A DNA stretch of 64,000 nt from Rhytidiadelphus loreus (GCA_947034895.1 OX344764.1:46853348-46917347), one strand, 5' to 3'. Shown: positions 1 to 11,835, counted from the stretch's first letter. Numbers and translations: made by a program. Notes: a model not told the origin generated them from the sequence alone.

Positions 1-530
1 TTGCCCCAACCAAGGATAAGTATAAAATATTGCCTCCTATTTTGTATGACATTTTTTTGTATTTCTTCACCTTTCTCATCCAATTTTGAACCTCATTGAT
101 TGCAAATATGAATTCCAAATTTCCAAATTGTATCATGGGTGGCAAATAAAAAATTCTAATGTTTTCCCCAAGGGTAAAACATAGGGCTATGAGGGTGTCA
201 ATTCACCTCGACATGTGTTCCCTAAGTTATTGTAGTTCCTCTGTCCCCCAGTGAAACTTTTCACTTTAAGACTAAACATGTTTGCCTTTGTCATCTTTGA
301 GGGCCAAGGTGGATTGACCCCCTTATTGCCATGTGTTTTACCTTTGGAGCAAACACTGAAATTCTTTATTTGCTACCCATGATGAAATTTGCAAATTCTG
401 AACTCATATTTGCAATCAAAGGCCCTAAATTAGTTGGGAGAGGTGAAGAGATACAAAATTTATGCAGCCCAAAATAGGGTCAATTTTTACATTTAAGGGC
501 AATAAGGGAGTCAATCCTCCCTGGCCGTCC
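1..530. repeat. Large imperfect inverted repeat (foldback element), truncated by window edge
   Basis: The segment at about 33-215 is a diverged reverse complement of about 301-485. Shared anchors include TTGATTGCAAATATGA (left) against TCATATTTGCAATCAAA (right), and GGGTGTCAATTCACCT against AGGTGGATTGACCCCC. The loop is about 85 bases. A third copy of the inner motif (GGGCAATAAGGGAGTCAATC) stands in direct orientation at about 498-517, outside the right arm. No transposase is encoded. It could be a foldback-type element or MITE, or an inverted duplication. The outer left border lies outside the window, so no target-site duplication can be checked. Confidence 0.75.
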
Positions 531-1089
531 TTGAGTCTTCCTGATCCCCAAGTGAGCCAGTGCAGCTGGTCGCCACCAGGCCCAACAGCAACCAACTGAC
601 AACCACGACGCCAGTGTCAGCTGGCATGCCACGGTCACCCACACCCGCGTGCACCCCCCACCCCCACCTATTCCCGCCCCTCGTAGCCTGCCAGTAACCT
701 ACAGCAGATGACCAGATGAGCAGAATTGCCAGAGCTCCCAGAATGCATATTCTCACCTCCTTCGCCATCATCACCATCATCGCAAGCGCAACACTGCTCA
801 CCATCATCACATTGTCAGTCCCGCTCATCATCTCCATTTGCGTTACCTTCAATCAATGCATTGATTGAATTCCTATCGCAGTCCGCCAGAGTTGGGTTTC
901 AACTTTCAACTCTGCGCAACCTAACGTCAATTCCTCTTCCACTTGGACTCGTGACATGATCATTGCGTTGGAGCTCACTCGCTCGTTCTTATTGCCGCTG
1001 ATGTTTCCATGGCAGAATTATTGGGGCGCTGGACTGCAGGTGAATCAGGCAGCAGAAGTCTAGGCTATGGGAGCTGACCGGAGGCTTTG
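531..1089. other. Intergenic, no supported gene
   Basis: This stretch is richer in G+C than its surroundings. A 113-codon open frame on the minus strand (511-852) has a methionine-rich, low-complexity N-terminus and no recognisable domain, so I do not call it. It may be a promoter-proximal region of the downstream gene. Confidence 0.4.
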
Positions 1090-1830
1090 GTTTCAGCGTT
1101 GCAAGCGCTTTGAGGGAAGCTTTGAGCGGTAGCCGATCGAAGCCCGTTGCCATCAGGTTTGTTGGTCGTCAGTGGGTGCAGGGTGTAGGCAAGCTCTGGA
1201 GGGTTAGTGTTCGGGATCAATTGGGGTTGAAGATTTTGGGTTACGATTTAGCAGGGGATCGATGTGATTCAAGGTTACGATTGATTTAGCAGGGCATTCT
1301 GGCATTCGATCAGTGATGGAATTTGGGGGTGGATTCAGCATGTAGGATTTGGGAGGTTTGAAATGAAGGTGTCTGCGGATTTTTTTAGTTTGTAGAGTTT
1401 TTATTTTGGTTTTGCTGTTGGTGAAGTACAAGGGTTGTTCCTGTGGCATGTTTCTACGAGGCCTTTGTCTTTGAATTGCAAGCACTTTGGGGGAAGCCTT
1501 GAGCGGTAGCCGAGCGAGGTCCATTGCCATCACGTTGGTTGGTTGTTAGGGGATGCAGGATGTAGGGAAGCTCTTGAGGGTTAGGGTTCCGGCTTGGGGT
1601 TGAAGACTCTGGTTTCGAGTTACAGGTCGGGGATGTGAAGTAGTATTCGGCATTCGATTAGTAATGGAATTTGAGGGTGGATTGAGCATGTAGGATTTTG
1701 GAGGTTTTGAAATGCAGGTGTCTTGCGGATTTATTTTCAGTTTGGAGAGTTTTTATTTTGGTTTTGCTGGTGGTGAGTTGCTGGGATTGTTCTTGGAGAC
1801 CTATTTTGATGGTATGGTTACGTACGTTAA
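1090..1830 (+). repeat. Diverged tandem direct duplication (two units of about 370 bp)
   Basis: Unit 1 (about 1,090-1,440) and unit 2 (about 1,465-1,800) share the same ordered blocks: GAGCGGTAGCCGA, AGGGTTAG, GGGGTTGAAGA, GGCATTCGAT, GGATTGAGCATGTAGGATTT with small changes, and GAGTTTTTATTTTGGTTTTG. The duplication lies directly upstream of the ankyrin-RING gene and may include its promoter or untranslated leader. No long open frame is conserved between the units. Confidence 0.8.
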
Positions 1831-2112
1831 GACCAGATTGAAGGTGTTCTAGGGTTTGCAATTTCCTTGACGATTGTGAAGATCGTAGCGACTGTGGATC
1901 CGGGAGGTTCGTTTGTCAATAGTCTTTGCTTGTGAGAATCGACGGCGTCTTCGATCTACGTAAATTGGACGGATTGTTCCTCAGAGTATGTCCTATGGAG
2001 AGTATGTTCCACGGGTGGAAATTTTAGGGGTGGTATTCCCTGAGCAGCACTCGCCCTCATGGATTTAGATTTCATAGATTTGATTTTGGCAGGACAGTGG
2101 CAATTGTGTCAG

Positions 2113-5100
2113 ATGGGCAATGGGACAAGCAAAGAGGAGCAGCTCTATCAGGCCGTTGTGAATTCAAACCATAACGCTGTCAAGGCCCTTCGCCGTGATG
2201 GAGCGTCCTTGGAGGTACGTTTTTGGAAGCTATTGTGAGGTTTATGCAAGTGGCGTGTCAGAGCTCGGCATCATGTTGCAGAATTTCACAATTGGTGGGG
2301 TGTATGCATGATGCCATCACCGTTCACTACACAGATTAGTATGATACACTATTTTGTATGTTTAATGCTTTTTTATGACACATTAATAATTGCATGACAC
2401 TTAACAGAATGAATGGTGTAGCCACGGTTTTGGATCTGCATGTCTCATTATATAATGTGGTCTTGCTTGCTGTTGAAATGTCGTTATGCTGCTTGGAAAT
2501 GCAGTTTGTGGACAAAGAGGGACGTACACCGCTGATTCTAGCTTGCACACGAGGAGATTTGTTTGAGATGGCCCTGACGCTTCTCAACCTTGGAGCCAAC
2601 ATAAAAGCTTATCGATTTGGTTGGTTTCCCGCTTTATGGTGAAAACTTTCTCAAATCTCTAATTAAAGGAGCTTCATCCTCTATTCAATTTGATCTTTCT
2701 CTTTTGGGTCACGAAACGGATGGGGAAGTCTAGTCCTTTGGAGAGTTCTGAAATTGAATAAGTATTTTGATTTACGAGGTTGCAATTAGTTTAGTAGGAT
2801 ACATATCACTATGTTTCTTAATCAACTTGAGAATTTTGATGAGTTCATTATCAACTTGTAACCCCTTATTGAATGCCTGCAACATTTGAGTGGGTTAAAC
2901 AATTGAGTCTGTACTGGTTCATTTAGTCTAGAGGGGTTTCAGGGTGTACTCAATTGAATCATCAAATGCACTTATTTTGAGGGGTTCAAAGTAATTGAAA
3001 ACTTATGATGGACATAAGGGATTTCTTTTATTGCCTGCACTTTCTCTTGCTGAGATTTTTCGTAACCTGGATTGACGTTGATCGTGACGCAGGGACTTAT
3101 GGAGGCTATCCTCTGCACCATGCAGCAAAGCGTGGTCTTGATAAGACAGTACTGCTCCTTTTATCCCGTGGTGGTACGTTGCCAGTTCCTGCCACTATTG
3201 AATTGCTAGGATGAAAATTTTGCATTTGTTACGTTACGTTATTCTCATTAAATGGCGCTATTGTGGTGCAGCTGATCCGTTGGCTGTTAATGATGACTCT
3301 CTTACACCATTGCACATGGCTCGCAGCCGAGGTCATGTGGCTGTGATTCGCATGATTGAGGTTATCTCCTATGAAGTCTCTTGCTCAATTTTGAGGTTAT
3401 TATACATCGTGGTTAGTGCACTTAAAAAACACCACTTACTGTGGATATTCAAATGAAGGGGTAAAAGACGTATTTTGCAGCTTCTGAGGTGGGCACAAGC
3501 GCCGCACTAAGTTTGAAAATATATATATTATTGTGGCCTCTCGAAATACTGTGATCCATAGTATATGGTGTATTTAGAGTAGTGGATTCTGCTGCAGAAT
3601 GTACTCTCTGCATGTGGGTCACTTCAGCTGTGGAATTTGCAAGCTTCTGAGGATGTGCGCTGTCCCGAATTTGACAGAGTGATGTGAGTGGCAGGATCGC
3701 ATTTGTATATTCGGCGGAGTATTGCGGGAGCTGTCTGGACCTGGTTTTTTGGAAGCTATTGCACCGCAGTGGATGACCAAGAAAATGTAAGCCTGATCTG
3801 ACGTCAGCATCTACTGCCTGCATCTAATTTGCAGCATTGTATTCATATTTGTCCCAGCATCTTTTGACTTCGTGAACATGGGCACTTTGATTGCCTACAA
3901 TTTGATATGTACAAGAGTAGTGGGACTGATCCCACTACTTGTGGATTTGATAGTTGGGCTGTAATTTTACCGACAGAGACCGATCCGAGACGAGTTCCAA
4001 AATTTGAACTGGTTATATACCAGGCACCGAAGGTGAGTTCAAGGGGCTACAATTCATTCTTTGGAATAGCGGGTGAACTGTGTGATGGAGCATGTGGTCT
4101 TGGTTAAAATGAGTGCATGAAAATTTTGGATTAATTTAGTCTTGAATTCTAGCCTGGGAGCTAGTTGTGAGGGCCCATCGAAATGCTATGACCGGCATTC
4201 GTTAGTGCTGTAGTGATTCAAACTACTTGTAACTGATTAGTTACAAACTCTGGTGTATCACAATAATCTACATATCATTGAGTGTCATCAAGGGATGCAA
4301 TGACTATGGCCTTAAGTAAAAAATGAACACCAATTTTGGCATTGCGGAAGACCCTCCAGAAGAAGTCTGCAATGTTCGTAGCTGTTTAGGAATATGGTGA
4401 GATGATTGGTAAAACACTTGTGCTCGTCGTCCGTAAACATGGAGTCAGAGAATGAGAGAAGTTGTTAGAGAGCGTTAAGGTAAGGTGCAAGACAAGGATA
4501 TTCAAGGTATCAGTTATTGGGCTAAGAAGGCCTATTTGGTTTCTCCTTGTGCAGGTTCCCTTGCCACGCACAATCATCTCTCTATCAAAGGCTGAAGTGG
4601 AGGAACCTAAATTAAGCGTTCCTGACCCAGTTGTAATCATTTTGGATAGAAATACGAGTAAGCTCTCCTTGTGCGTTGAGGCAACTCTAGACGTGCGTAC
4701 TGAGTTAAATTTTCGGGTTTAAATTATACTTCATGTTGAGCAGCGAGTGACTTCAGATCGTGCTGCGAGTGTTATTGGAGAAATGCCAAAGCCTCCACAA
4801 GTCATATGCCTTTAAATGGGCTTATTTAACATCTAATCCGCTGTAAGGATCTCGATGAATGTTTGGTAATTGACACTCTGTATTGCAACAGAATCGAAGT
4901 ACAAGTTCTTGGCTGAGACGGAAGGTGACAAGGCACAACTGGAACGGTTTTATAAGTCCTGCAAAGGCATCTCGCAGGTATGAATTTCTATCATGTGCAG
5001 CAGGTGTTATCTAAATCAACGCCTTGCCTTGTTGATATCCATATTATCTCAACCCCTAGGAAGAAACTAAGCAATGGTTCAAAAATGTAGAAAGTTATTA

Positions 5101-6014
5101 AACCTAATGAAAAGTAGCTTCTTTTTAAGCAATAGTAGCATGTTGGGTCCCATCATTTTAAAGATTAAATTTCTTATGCCTACCATAATTGCAACATATT
5201 GGTGTAGGAATAGTGTCATTCAGAGATTGTCAAATATGATTTTGCGAATTTTCAATATATCAATGAGCGTAATATTGAGGGTTGAACTGACGATTGTATA
5301 AGGACCCTATACTGAGGATTGTCCTGAGGATAACAAGGAAAGATAAGTGAAAATTATACGTTTCTTTTTGGTAGTCACTTGAGGTTTGTTGCAAGTTTAT
5401 ATTCTCTTTTTACCATCTTTTAATTGTTGCTGCCGAGGGCTTATGCGCTGTTTTTCGCTCTACAGACTGCCCCTGGCGCAGGTCACGTTCCTCTATCCAA
5501 GAAAGCCGTTTTGCAAGACTTTCACTCGAGGTTTTTACAAGCTGCAGCTCAACTTCACACCCATGCGTTTGATGAAGAGCCACCAGGTCCTCCAGCATCC
5601 TCTGAAAAGCTCAGGAACCGTAAAGAAGATCTAAATGATGGTAACGCTGCTACGAAGTGTGGGACTGTTAATTCCACTTGTGCCAATGAGGCAGGGCCCA
5701 GTCAGATCTCAACAGCATTGCCAGTTCCCGAACCAGTCCCTGAAAGTGAAAAACTCCCTGCACTACCGATGGCTCTCCCTTCTGCTCCTCCCCTTCCTGT
5801 TCACTGTCGGTCACAAGAAGAAACAGCATCTACGGGAGAGGAAAAGGGAAGCCAGTGTGTTGTTTGCTGGAATGCCGCGGCACAAGGTGTGTGTATCCCT
5901 TGTGGTCATTTGGCTGGTTGCATGGAATGTTTGGGAATGATCAAGACCAAGGGTTGGGGTTGTCCTGTTTGCCGGGCTGCTATTGAGCAAGTCATAAGAG
6001 TGTATGCTGTTTAG
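2113..6014 (+). CDS. Ankyrin-repeat RING E3 ubiquitin ligase, XBAT34/35-like (9 exons)
   Basis: Proposed exons: 2113-2214, 2505-2619, 3093-3173, 3272-3360, 3695-3786, 3954-4032, 4555-4657, 4892-4977 and 5466-6014. They keep one frame with GT-AG introns and give about 431 residues. The start MGNGTSKEE matches the N-terminus of plant XBAT34/35 proteins, and Gly2 makes N-myristoylation possible. Residues 35-129 hold about three ankyrin repeats (motifs such as GRTPLILAC, PLHHAAKRG, TPLHMARSRGH). Residues 130-186 carry the family block with GPGFLEAIAPQ. A Pro/Ser/Glu-rich linker follows. The C-terminus (380-418) is a C3HC4 RING with CVVC, CIPCGHLAGCMEC and CPVC, all zinc ligands present. RING proteins of this group transfer ubiquitin from an E2 to substrates bound by the ankyrin repeats; the substrate is unknown here. 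Intron sizes are 98-522 bases. Domain order and length fit an intact gene; exon borders are manual. Confidence 0.88.
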
Positions 6015-7571
6015 AAAAATACCGCACTACAAGAAAGGCCAGGAATTGGACGCAAGCTATTGTTCTATAGGAGGAACTGGCTACCATACTAGAGGAATGA
6101 CAAGAAATATTGAGTTCCTTTATCATTCAGGCATGTTTGGCAATGAAGAAGCATGTAGTCTTCCGGGCACTATTGCTTAGAAGTCCATGCTTTCGGGGGT
6201 CCAGTGGAAGTGAGGCTTGCCTGCCTCTTGTAGAGTGGTGAATTGATGTTTGAGTGAATAAGGGAACAGTTAATGGTCGTTCTCACACGGAATCCATCAA
6301 AGTAAATGCCGAAGTATCTAAACCACACAAGATTTTGAGTCCATTATAGATTTTCCAGAAGTAGGGTGACATCGTGGTTCAATTTGGCAGAGCCTGGGGA
6401 AATTGGAAAAAGAACTCTCGTGACAATTGATGAAGACTCCATTGATCATTTTAGATGTGCAACTTTTGGCTTCATTATTAGTTGACAATGTTTGGGCATC
6501 TGCCTAAGAGTGCTCAGACTCCAATATGAGTGGATGAATGGAGTCTGGCTTTTGGCTTAAGAAATTTACTCAGTATATTAGCTGCAATTGTCAGCTGCTA
6601 ATTTTTCTGTATGAATAACCGAGATGACTGTCATGGACAAATGAGAATTTCTTAACAAAACTATACTTAATTGGGGAAAAAAATAGAATTCCACTTCTAT
6701 TCTACTCATTTCAAGTGCCTTGAGAGAAACGATTTGTGACTTCTCTAAGTATCACAGTGTGGTCAGATTACATGGTTACACGATATACGTTAATTTTGTA
6801 GCACGTAGGAAGCATGGCCACCTTTATCCAATCAATGAACACATTACAATGTTCTCCTAATCCACATGTAGAAAGCGTGGCGCACAATAATTTCCCAGAA
6901 TCACATGTAAGAAGCATGGCCACTCGAGGCTTATTATAAAATGAATGCAAAGACTATGGTGTCCAATCTAATGCTCTCCCTCATTGGTTATCAAAATACA
7001 CTCATTGGAGACAAGATGGTAGCTCAGTCCGGTCATCAGTGTAATGTACCCACTCTCATCTTCTCATTACAGTATGCATTACACAAACAAAACCGCAGTT
7101 TGCAGACAACAAGAACTTGCTCATTCAAAAAGTGATCACCCTTCCACGCCCCCAAACTCATCCACCATAGAAGTTGATATGTGATATATTACAAACCCTG
7201 TTGATCGAACAAAGGTCGTACACAAATGAGCCCCAAATGGATAAAATTACCGGATTACAGACTGGTTCCCCACCGCTGCTCCAACAAAATGTAGCCAAAA
7301 ATCAAATGACGACGACGAAGAAACAAGCAAAAATTCCTAAAGCAGCGCACCTAACCCTAAAAGAAGATTGACCCCCCTACAAGACCTATCGTAACACATT
7401 CCAATAGTGCAGCAATTGAGAATTCTTCATCAAATAATGAAACACCAGTCAGCAGGAAACGAAAGGCACCTAAATAATAGAAAATTCAACCTGTCCCTGC
7501 CTCTGCCCTGATTCACGGTCACGGTTACGGTTACGGTTACGGTTTAGGGTTTAGGGTTTTAGCCGTCTCCG
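6015..7571. other. Intergenic / 3' flanks of two convergent genes
   Basis: The left part should hold the 3' untranslated region of the ankyrin-RING gene, and the right part that of the receptor kinase on the opposite strand. I see no further gene. Three imperfect copies of a roughly 22-bp motif (CACATGTAAGAAGCATGGCC type) lie at about 6,801, 6,862 and 6,901. Confidence 0.5.
7516..7560 (+). repeat. Short telomere-like repeat tract
   Basis: Several GGTTAC/GGTCAC hexamers run into two exact TTTAGGG heptamers, the plant telomere unit, then TTTTAGCCG. It sits just past the stop codon of the receptor kinase, in its likely 3' untranslated region. On that gene's strand it reads as AAACCCTAAACCCTAAACCG, i.e. 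telo-boxes. It is too short to be a telomere; a small interstitial tract is the simplest reading. Confidence 0.7.
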
Positions 7572-10190
7572 TCACCTTCCTTTAGGGTTGACAAGCTGCG
7601 AGAACACGGCACTCGCAGATGCATCTTCCAAGTCAATATCGTCGTCGTTCTCAGCCAAGATGTGTCTCTCACTGGAAACCGACGAGTCGTCGTCGTCAAG
7701 TGGATGCGACGTCATGGGCTGTGGCATCAGCGACACCATGGGCGCACTGGCGTCCATCAAATTCGGCTGCGGGGAAGCTAAAGAAGCTTCATGTAATTGC
7801 AACGCGTGCTCCAAGTTCCACAACACATCGCCCATAGCCGGGCGATCAATCCCTTGTTCCTGCAGACACTTCTCCGCCGTCTCACCAAACTTGCGAATCG
7901 AAGCCGGGTTGCACATGTCCACCAGCATGGGATCCATAATAGTTTCAAGCAATCCTTGTTTTTGCTTCTGCAATGCCCATTCTGCGAGGTTGACTTGGTC
8001 ACGCGAGAGAGCAGGGTTGATTGCGGGACGCGCACACAGAACTTCCATGAGCACAACCCCAAAGGAGTACACGTCTGATTTCTCAGTGAGTTGCTGTCTG
8101 CGGAAATACTCTGGATCCAAGTATCCAAAGCTTCCTTTCACAGCCGTGCTGATGTGTGTTTGCTCTAAGCTTGGTCCAGTTTTGGAGAGCCCGAAATCCG
8201 CGACTTTCGCGACGAGATTCTCGTCAAGGAGGATGTTGGTAGTTTTGACGTCGCGGTGGATGATGCCTTGCGCGGCGCCCGTGTGTAAGTAGTGGAGCCC
8301 GCGCGCGGCGCCGATACATATCTCCAGGCGTTGCTTCCATCCAAGAGCGGGGAGATCGGTGCCGTATAAGTGGCCACGGAGAGGACCTTCCGCCATGTAG
8401 TCGTAGACGAGAATCATCTCGCAATGCTCCTCGCAGTAGCCGATCAGGGAGACGAGGTGACGGTGACGGAGCTTTGAGAGAAGCTCAATTTCTGTTTGAA
8501 ACTCGGTTAAGCCTTGTTCCGAGCATGGGTTGCCTCGTTTAACTGCGACTTTGGTGCCGTCGTCAATCTCGCCTTTGAATACTTTCCCGAAGCCGCCAAC
8601 ACCGAGAATCAGAGACTCGTCGAAGTTGTTGGTGGCTTCTTGAAGCTCCGCGAATGTGAAGTAGCGGCCGAGGTTGGAGCCTTGCACTGTGGACACATAG
8701 CTTCCTGTTCCACTCTTTCCCGACGCGGCGGACATCTTGCTGTGATCGGAGTTCGCGTGATGGCCGGGGAGGGGGAGCCACGCTGGGGGTGCGTGTTTGC
8801 GGCTCTTGGCAGGGAGGAGCTTGGTTGAGGTTTTTCGCCGGCAGCAGAAGTAGATGAGAACGAGTACCAATGCGACAGCCACGACGCCCGCGACGCCCGC
8901 GCCTGCAATGGCGCCAACGCTGAGACCCTCACTCTTGCTGGAGCCGCCATTGGGCTTCACCCCCATGCCGCCACTCAAGCTTCCTTCAGTTGAGTTCAGC
9001 TTCCAAATCTCGATCCCATTCAGAATGGCATCGCGTAACGCCGACACAGACGCTGGCGCAGGACCGATTTGCACCCACAGCTTGCTCGCCCCGGTTTCCA
9101 TATTCACGACGAAGTCCAGGTACTTGGCGAAGTTCGCTTGTCCCGTGAGCTGGATGATGTCCACGCCTGTCTCTGCGGTTTGGTTGTTCACGTAGATGTT
9201 GAAAACGCGCTGTCCTATGGCGTTGACGAAAAGCTCACAGAAGTGCAAGCGGACGAGGTACGTGAATCCAAGGTCAATCGGGAAGATCCATGTGATGTTG
9301 AAGACAGCGTTCACAGTCACCGAGACGCCCATGGTCCGCGCGGAGTTGTACACACTCTGGGGTGCAATGTAGGGTTCGTTTGGGGGAGGGTATGTGATCG
9401 ATGCGTCGGGGAGTGTCTGCGCTTGTCCCGTCGTGGCGGCGAAGAGGTAGCCGTCGTCTGCTAGCCAGTTGCGCCACATGCCCGTGGAATCGTCAGCTGG
9501 AGCAATGGCGACCCCGCCCACATTCACATGATACATCATCTCCACCGCAGTCGTGGCCGCGCTCAACTGCAGCTCAGTCTCAGACTTGTCAATCGACACC
9601 ACCAAAGTCGGCACCACGTCATCTGGCATAGACGAGACTTCAATCGCATTGATGAACGCGTACGAACTCGGTGCGGGACTGAAGGTGATCTCCAGGGAGC
9701 TTCCAGAAGCATTCAAGGAGTATTCCCGAAACACGAGCGGCCGCGCATCCGTGGAGTACAACGAAGGCCGGAAGTCGTCCAGGAGCATGTACTGATTCGC
9801 AGTGACAGAGAACGTCGACATGTTGGGGGTGAAGTTGGTGAAGACGAACGGGAAGAAGTGCAGTCTCAGGAAGTGGCGTCCGGGTGTGACAGAGAATGTG
9901 TAGGAGGAGTTCGCAGTGAAGATGCGCGATTGCTGGTAGAGCTTAGGGTTGAGGAGATTCGCGTTAGGGACAGTGGTAGAGGCCAAGACGCCTCCGGGTG
10001 CGGACAATTTAGGGTTGGGCAACGCGGTCGACCCGCCATCGCCCACGAACAAGCGGCCCTCGGCGGTCACATTGGAAAGCGAACCGCAGGCTATGAAGAA
10101 ATTGTCCACCGGGCTCCAGGTCGACTGCGCATGGAGACATGTCCACAATGTCGACAACCCTAGGAGACACAAAGCCACCCGTAGTCCCAT
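7572..10190 (-). CDS. Malectin-like receptor kinase of the CrRLK1L family (THESEUS/HERK/FERONIA type)
   Basis: A single uninterrupted frame encodes 872 residues, the usual size and intronless form of this family. Residues 1-22 are a signal peptide. Residues 24-400 form the malectin-like ectodomain (MWRNWLADDGYLF, YLVRLHFCE, FNIYVNNQTA). A glycine/serine-rich juxtamembrane stretch precedes a membrane segment at about 424-448, followed by CCRRK. The kinase spans about 523-797: glycine loop LGVGGFGKV (529-537), VAVK lysine 551, HRD 645-647, DFG 665-667, and GSFGYLDPEY in the activation segment. All catalytic residues are present, so an active Ser/Thr kinase is expected. Family members sense cell-wall state or RALF peptides at the plasma membrane. 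The tail is acidic. The coding region is much richer in G+C than its flanks. On the gene's strand a possible leader intron (about 10,540 down to 10,218, GTACGT donor, CAG acceptor) precedes the ATG; this is weak. Confidence 0.95.
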   Translation of the reverse strand: MGLRVALCLLGLSTLWTCLHAQSTWSPVDNFFIACGSLSNVTAEGRLFVGDGGSTALPNPKLSAPGGVLASTTVPNANLLNPKLYQQSRIFTANSSYTFSVTPGRHFLRLHFFPFVFTNFTPNMSTFSVTANQYMLLDDFRPSLYSTDARPLVFREYSLNASGSSLEITFSPAPSSYAFINAIEVSSMPDDVVPTLVVSIDKSETELQLSAATTAVEMMYHVNVGGVAIAPADDSTGMWRNWLADDGYLFAATTGQAQTLPDASITYPPPNEPYIAPQSVYNSARTMGVSVTVNAVFNITWIFPIDLGFTYLVRLHFCELFVNAIGQRVFNIYVNNQTAETGVDIIQLTGQANFAKYLDFVVNMETGASKLWVQIGPAPASVSALRDAILNGIEIWKLNSTEGSLSGGMGVKPNGGSSKSEGLSVGAIAGAGVAGVVAVALVLVLIYFCCRRKTSTKLLPAKSRKHAPPAWLPLPGHHANSDHSKMSAASGKSGTGSYVSTVQGSNLGRYFTFAELQEATNNFDESLILGVGGFGKVFKGEIDDGTKVAVKRGNPCSEQGLTEFQTEIELLSKLRHRHLVSLIGYCEEHCEMILVYDYMAEGPLRGHLYGTDLPALGWKQRLEICIGAARGLHYLHTGAAQGIIHRDVKTTNILLDENLVAKVADFGLSKTGPSLEQTHISTAVKGSFGYLDPEYFRRQQLTEKSDVYSFGVVLMEVLCARPAINPALSRDQVNLAEWALQKQKQGLLETIMDPMLVDMCNPASIRKFGETAEKCLQEQGIDRPAMGDVLWNLEHALQLHEASLASPQPNLMDASAPMVSLMPQPMTSHPLDDDDSSVSSERHILAENDDDIDLEDASASAVFSQLVNPKGR

Positions 10191-11470
10191 CTCGTCTCCG
10201 TTACCAATGCCTTCACCCTGAACGACCCGAACGTGAAATGCAGGCCAGCAACGCTTTCATGCCACTAGAATCTCAAGCCGTGCCATTGTTGCACCACTCC
10301 TCAGCACATTGAGCTCAACATCATTCCTGAAACATCCAATTCACCATCACACATCAACACTCGGCGCCCAAAACATCACGAAACCCACAAGATCGCCGCC
10401 CTCAAAATGCTCTACAAATCAACGACGACTAAACCCGAAATTACACAATGCAACGACGTAGACTCTAAACACGATCGGCCACGAAGACCTAAGCCCCACG
10501 CCTGTACTCAAGTTACGGAACCACGGAGTCACGCACGTACCTGCAGAAGAAGGTCCCAATTGCATGTCTTACAAGAGACGAGACCGTTCAGCGCTTCATG
10601 ATGAGGGCGACGCGCCTCTACCACTAGCAGGTTTAGATCTACTGTACAGACACGGAAATGTAGCCTTCCCTAGCCTTTCCACCGCACGGATTCCATCATA
10701 GACTCCACCTCCGACACCTGAACGCTCCTTCGCATGCTGCTCACAACGACGAGCCCCAAGAGCCGCCAAGAAGACCACGAGCTTCGCTATTCTCAACAAG
10801 CTTTCACTTCTGTCATCTCCACGAAAAGGTATCAAACAACAACCCGCTAGCTCAGATCTCTTCCCAAACCCGCATTGGAGCCTCCCATTCAGTCAACGCC
10901 ACTGCACTCGCACTGTCACTGATACAGCTCGCAAGCCAGTCAGCCAGCACGCAAGTCAGTCAGCTTGGGCACCCGTCCCTGCCCGCTGCCCGCTGCCCAC
11001 TTCCAAGCTCACACAAAACAGCCAAGCTACAAGCGCGCCACCCCACCACCAACTACGCCAAATGCACACAATGCCAAGCCAAAACCACTCCGCATTACAC
11101 CCAAAGTAGACGTTCGAGACACAGAACCGAAACTTGGGATCCAATGTTTGGGAAACAGAACCAATGTTCGGGATACAAAGCTAATGTTTGAAATGCAGAG
11201 TCGCTACAGCTGTTTGGGATGGTTCGGCAAGGACACTACTGCAAGGTCGGCGAAGGAAGCCGAAAAGCGTGAGGCGCGAGAGGTGCAGATCTGGAGGTGC
11301 GAGACGGAGGAAGCGCCGAGCTTCCGAGTTAGAAATCGGGAAACATGGCAATCAGGAGATGAGAGAAATTGGGGTGCGTTCGATGAGTTGAATCCCGTGA
11401 AAGCAGGAGAAGCTGGGGATGGCGATGGTGGCGATGGTGGGGCTCGCTGGCAGGGCTGCAGCAACTGAAG
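10191..11470 (-). promoter_or_regulatory. Likely 5' leader and promoter region of the receptor kinase
   Basis: This region directly precedes the kinase start codon and has no coding frame I can support, although it is clearly less AT-rich than the gene desert to the right. A candidate leader intron lies at 10,218-10,540 on the minus strand. No TATA box is obvious. Assignment is by position only. Confidence 0.4.
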
Positions 11471-11589
11471 AGCCGCAAAAAGCTCGATTTGGTCCTCGTC
11501 TCCGTCGTCGCGGCCGGGAGGGGGGCGTCAGAAGCGTGTCAGAAGCGCTCGTCGCCTGCGTCCCCTCTGCACTCGCGCCGTGAAGGACG

Positions 11590-11835
11590 GTGGATGGATG
11601 AAGGCATCCACGTGTTGATAGATGGATGTGGAAGCAAACTCAACAGATAATAGATGAATGAATTTGGATGTACAGTACTACGTGGGTAGTGAGTAAGTAG
11701 TTGAATTTCCAGGATGCGTATGGATGAATAGTGATTTCCTGAGGATGAAAATTGAATGAATGATGGGTGAAAGGTGAATTTCGGATGAATGTGGGTGGAT
11801 GTGGGCTGAGTGGGTGTGGATGGATGAGAAGTTGC
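11590..11835 (+). repeat. Degenerate GGATG/GGATGAATG short-motif array
   Basis: The strand is enriched in GGATGGATG, GATGAATG, GTGGGTGGATG and similar words over about 240 bases, without a fixed period. A second patch with the same vocabulary (GGATGAATGGGGT and variants) occurs at about 22,485-22,600. It is probably an old simple-sequence expansion. Confidence 0.6.

Noticed and set aside
511..852. 113-codon minus-strand open frame
   Set aside because: Low-complexity methionine-rich start, no domain, no splice partners. It overlaps other open frames in a less AT-rich spacer.
7017..7035. tRNA-like D-arm sequence (GGTAGCTCAGTCCGGT)
   Set aside because: No matching acceptor stem, anticodon stem or T-arm follows.
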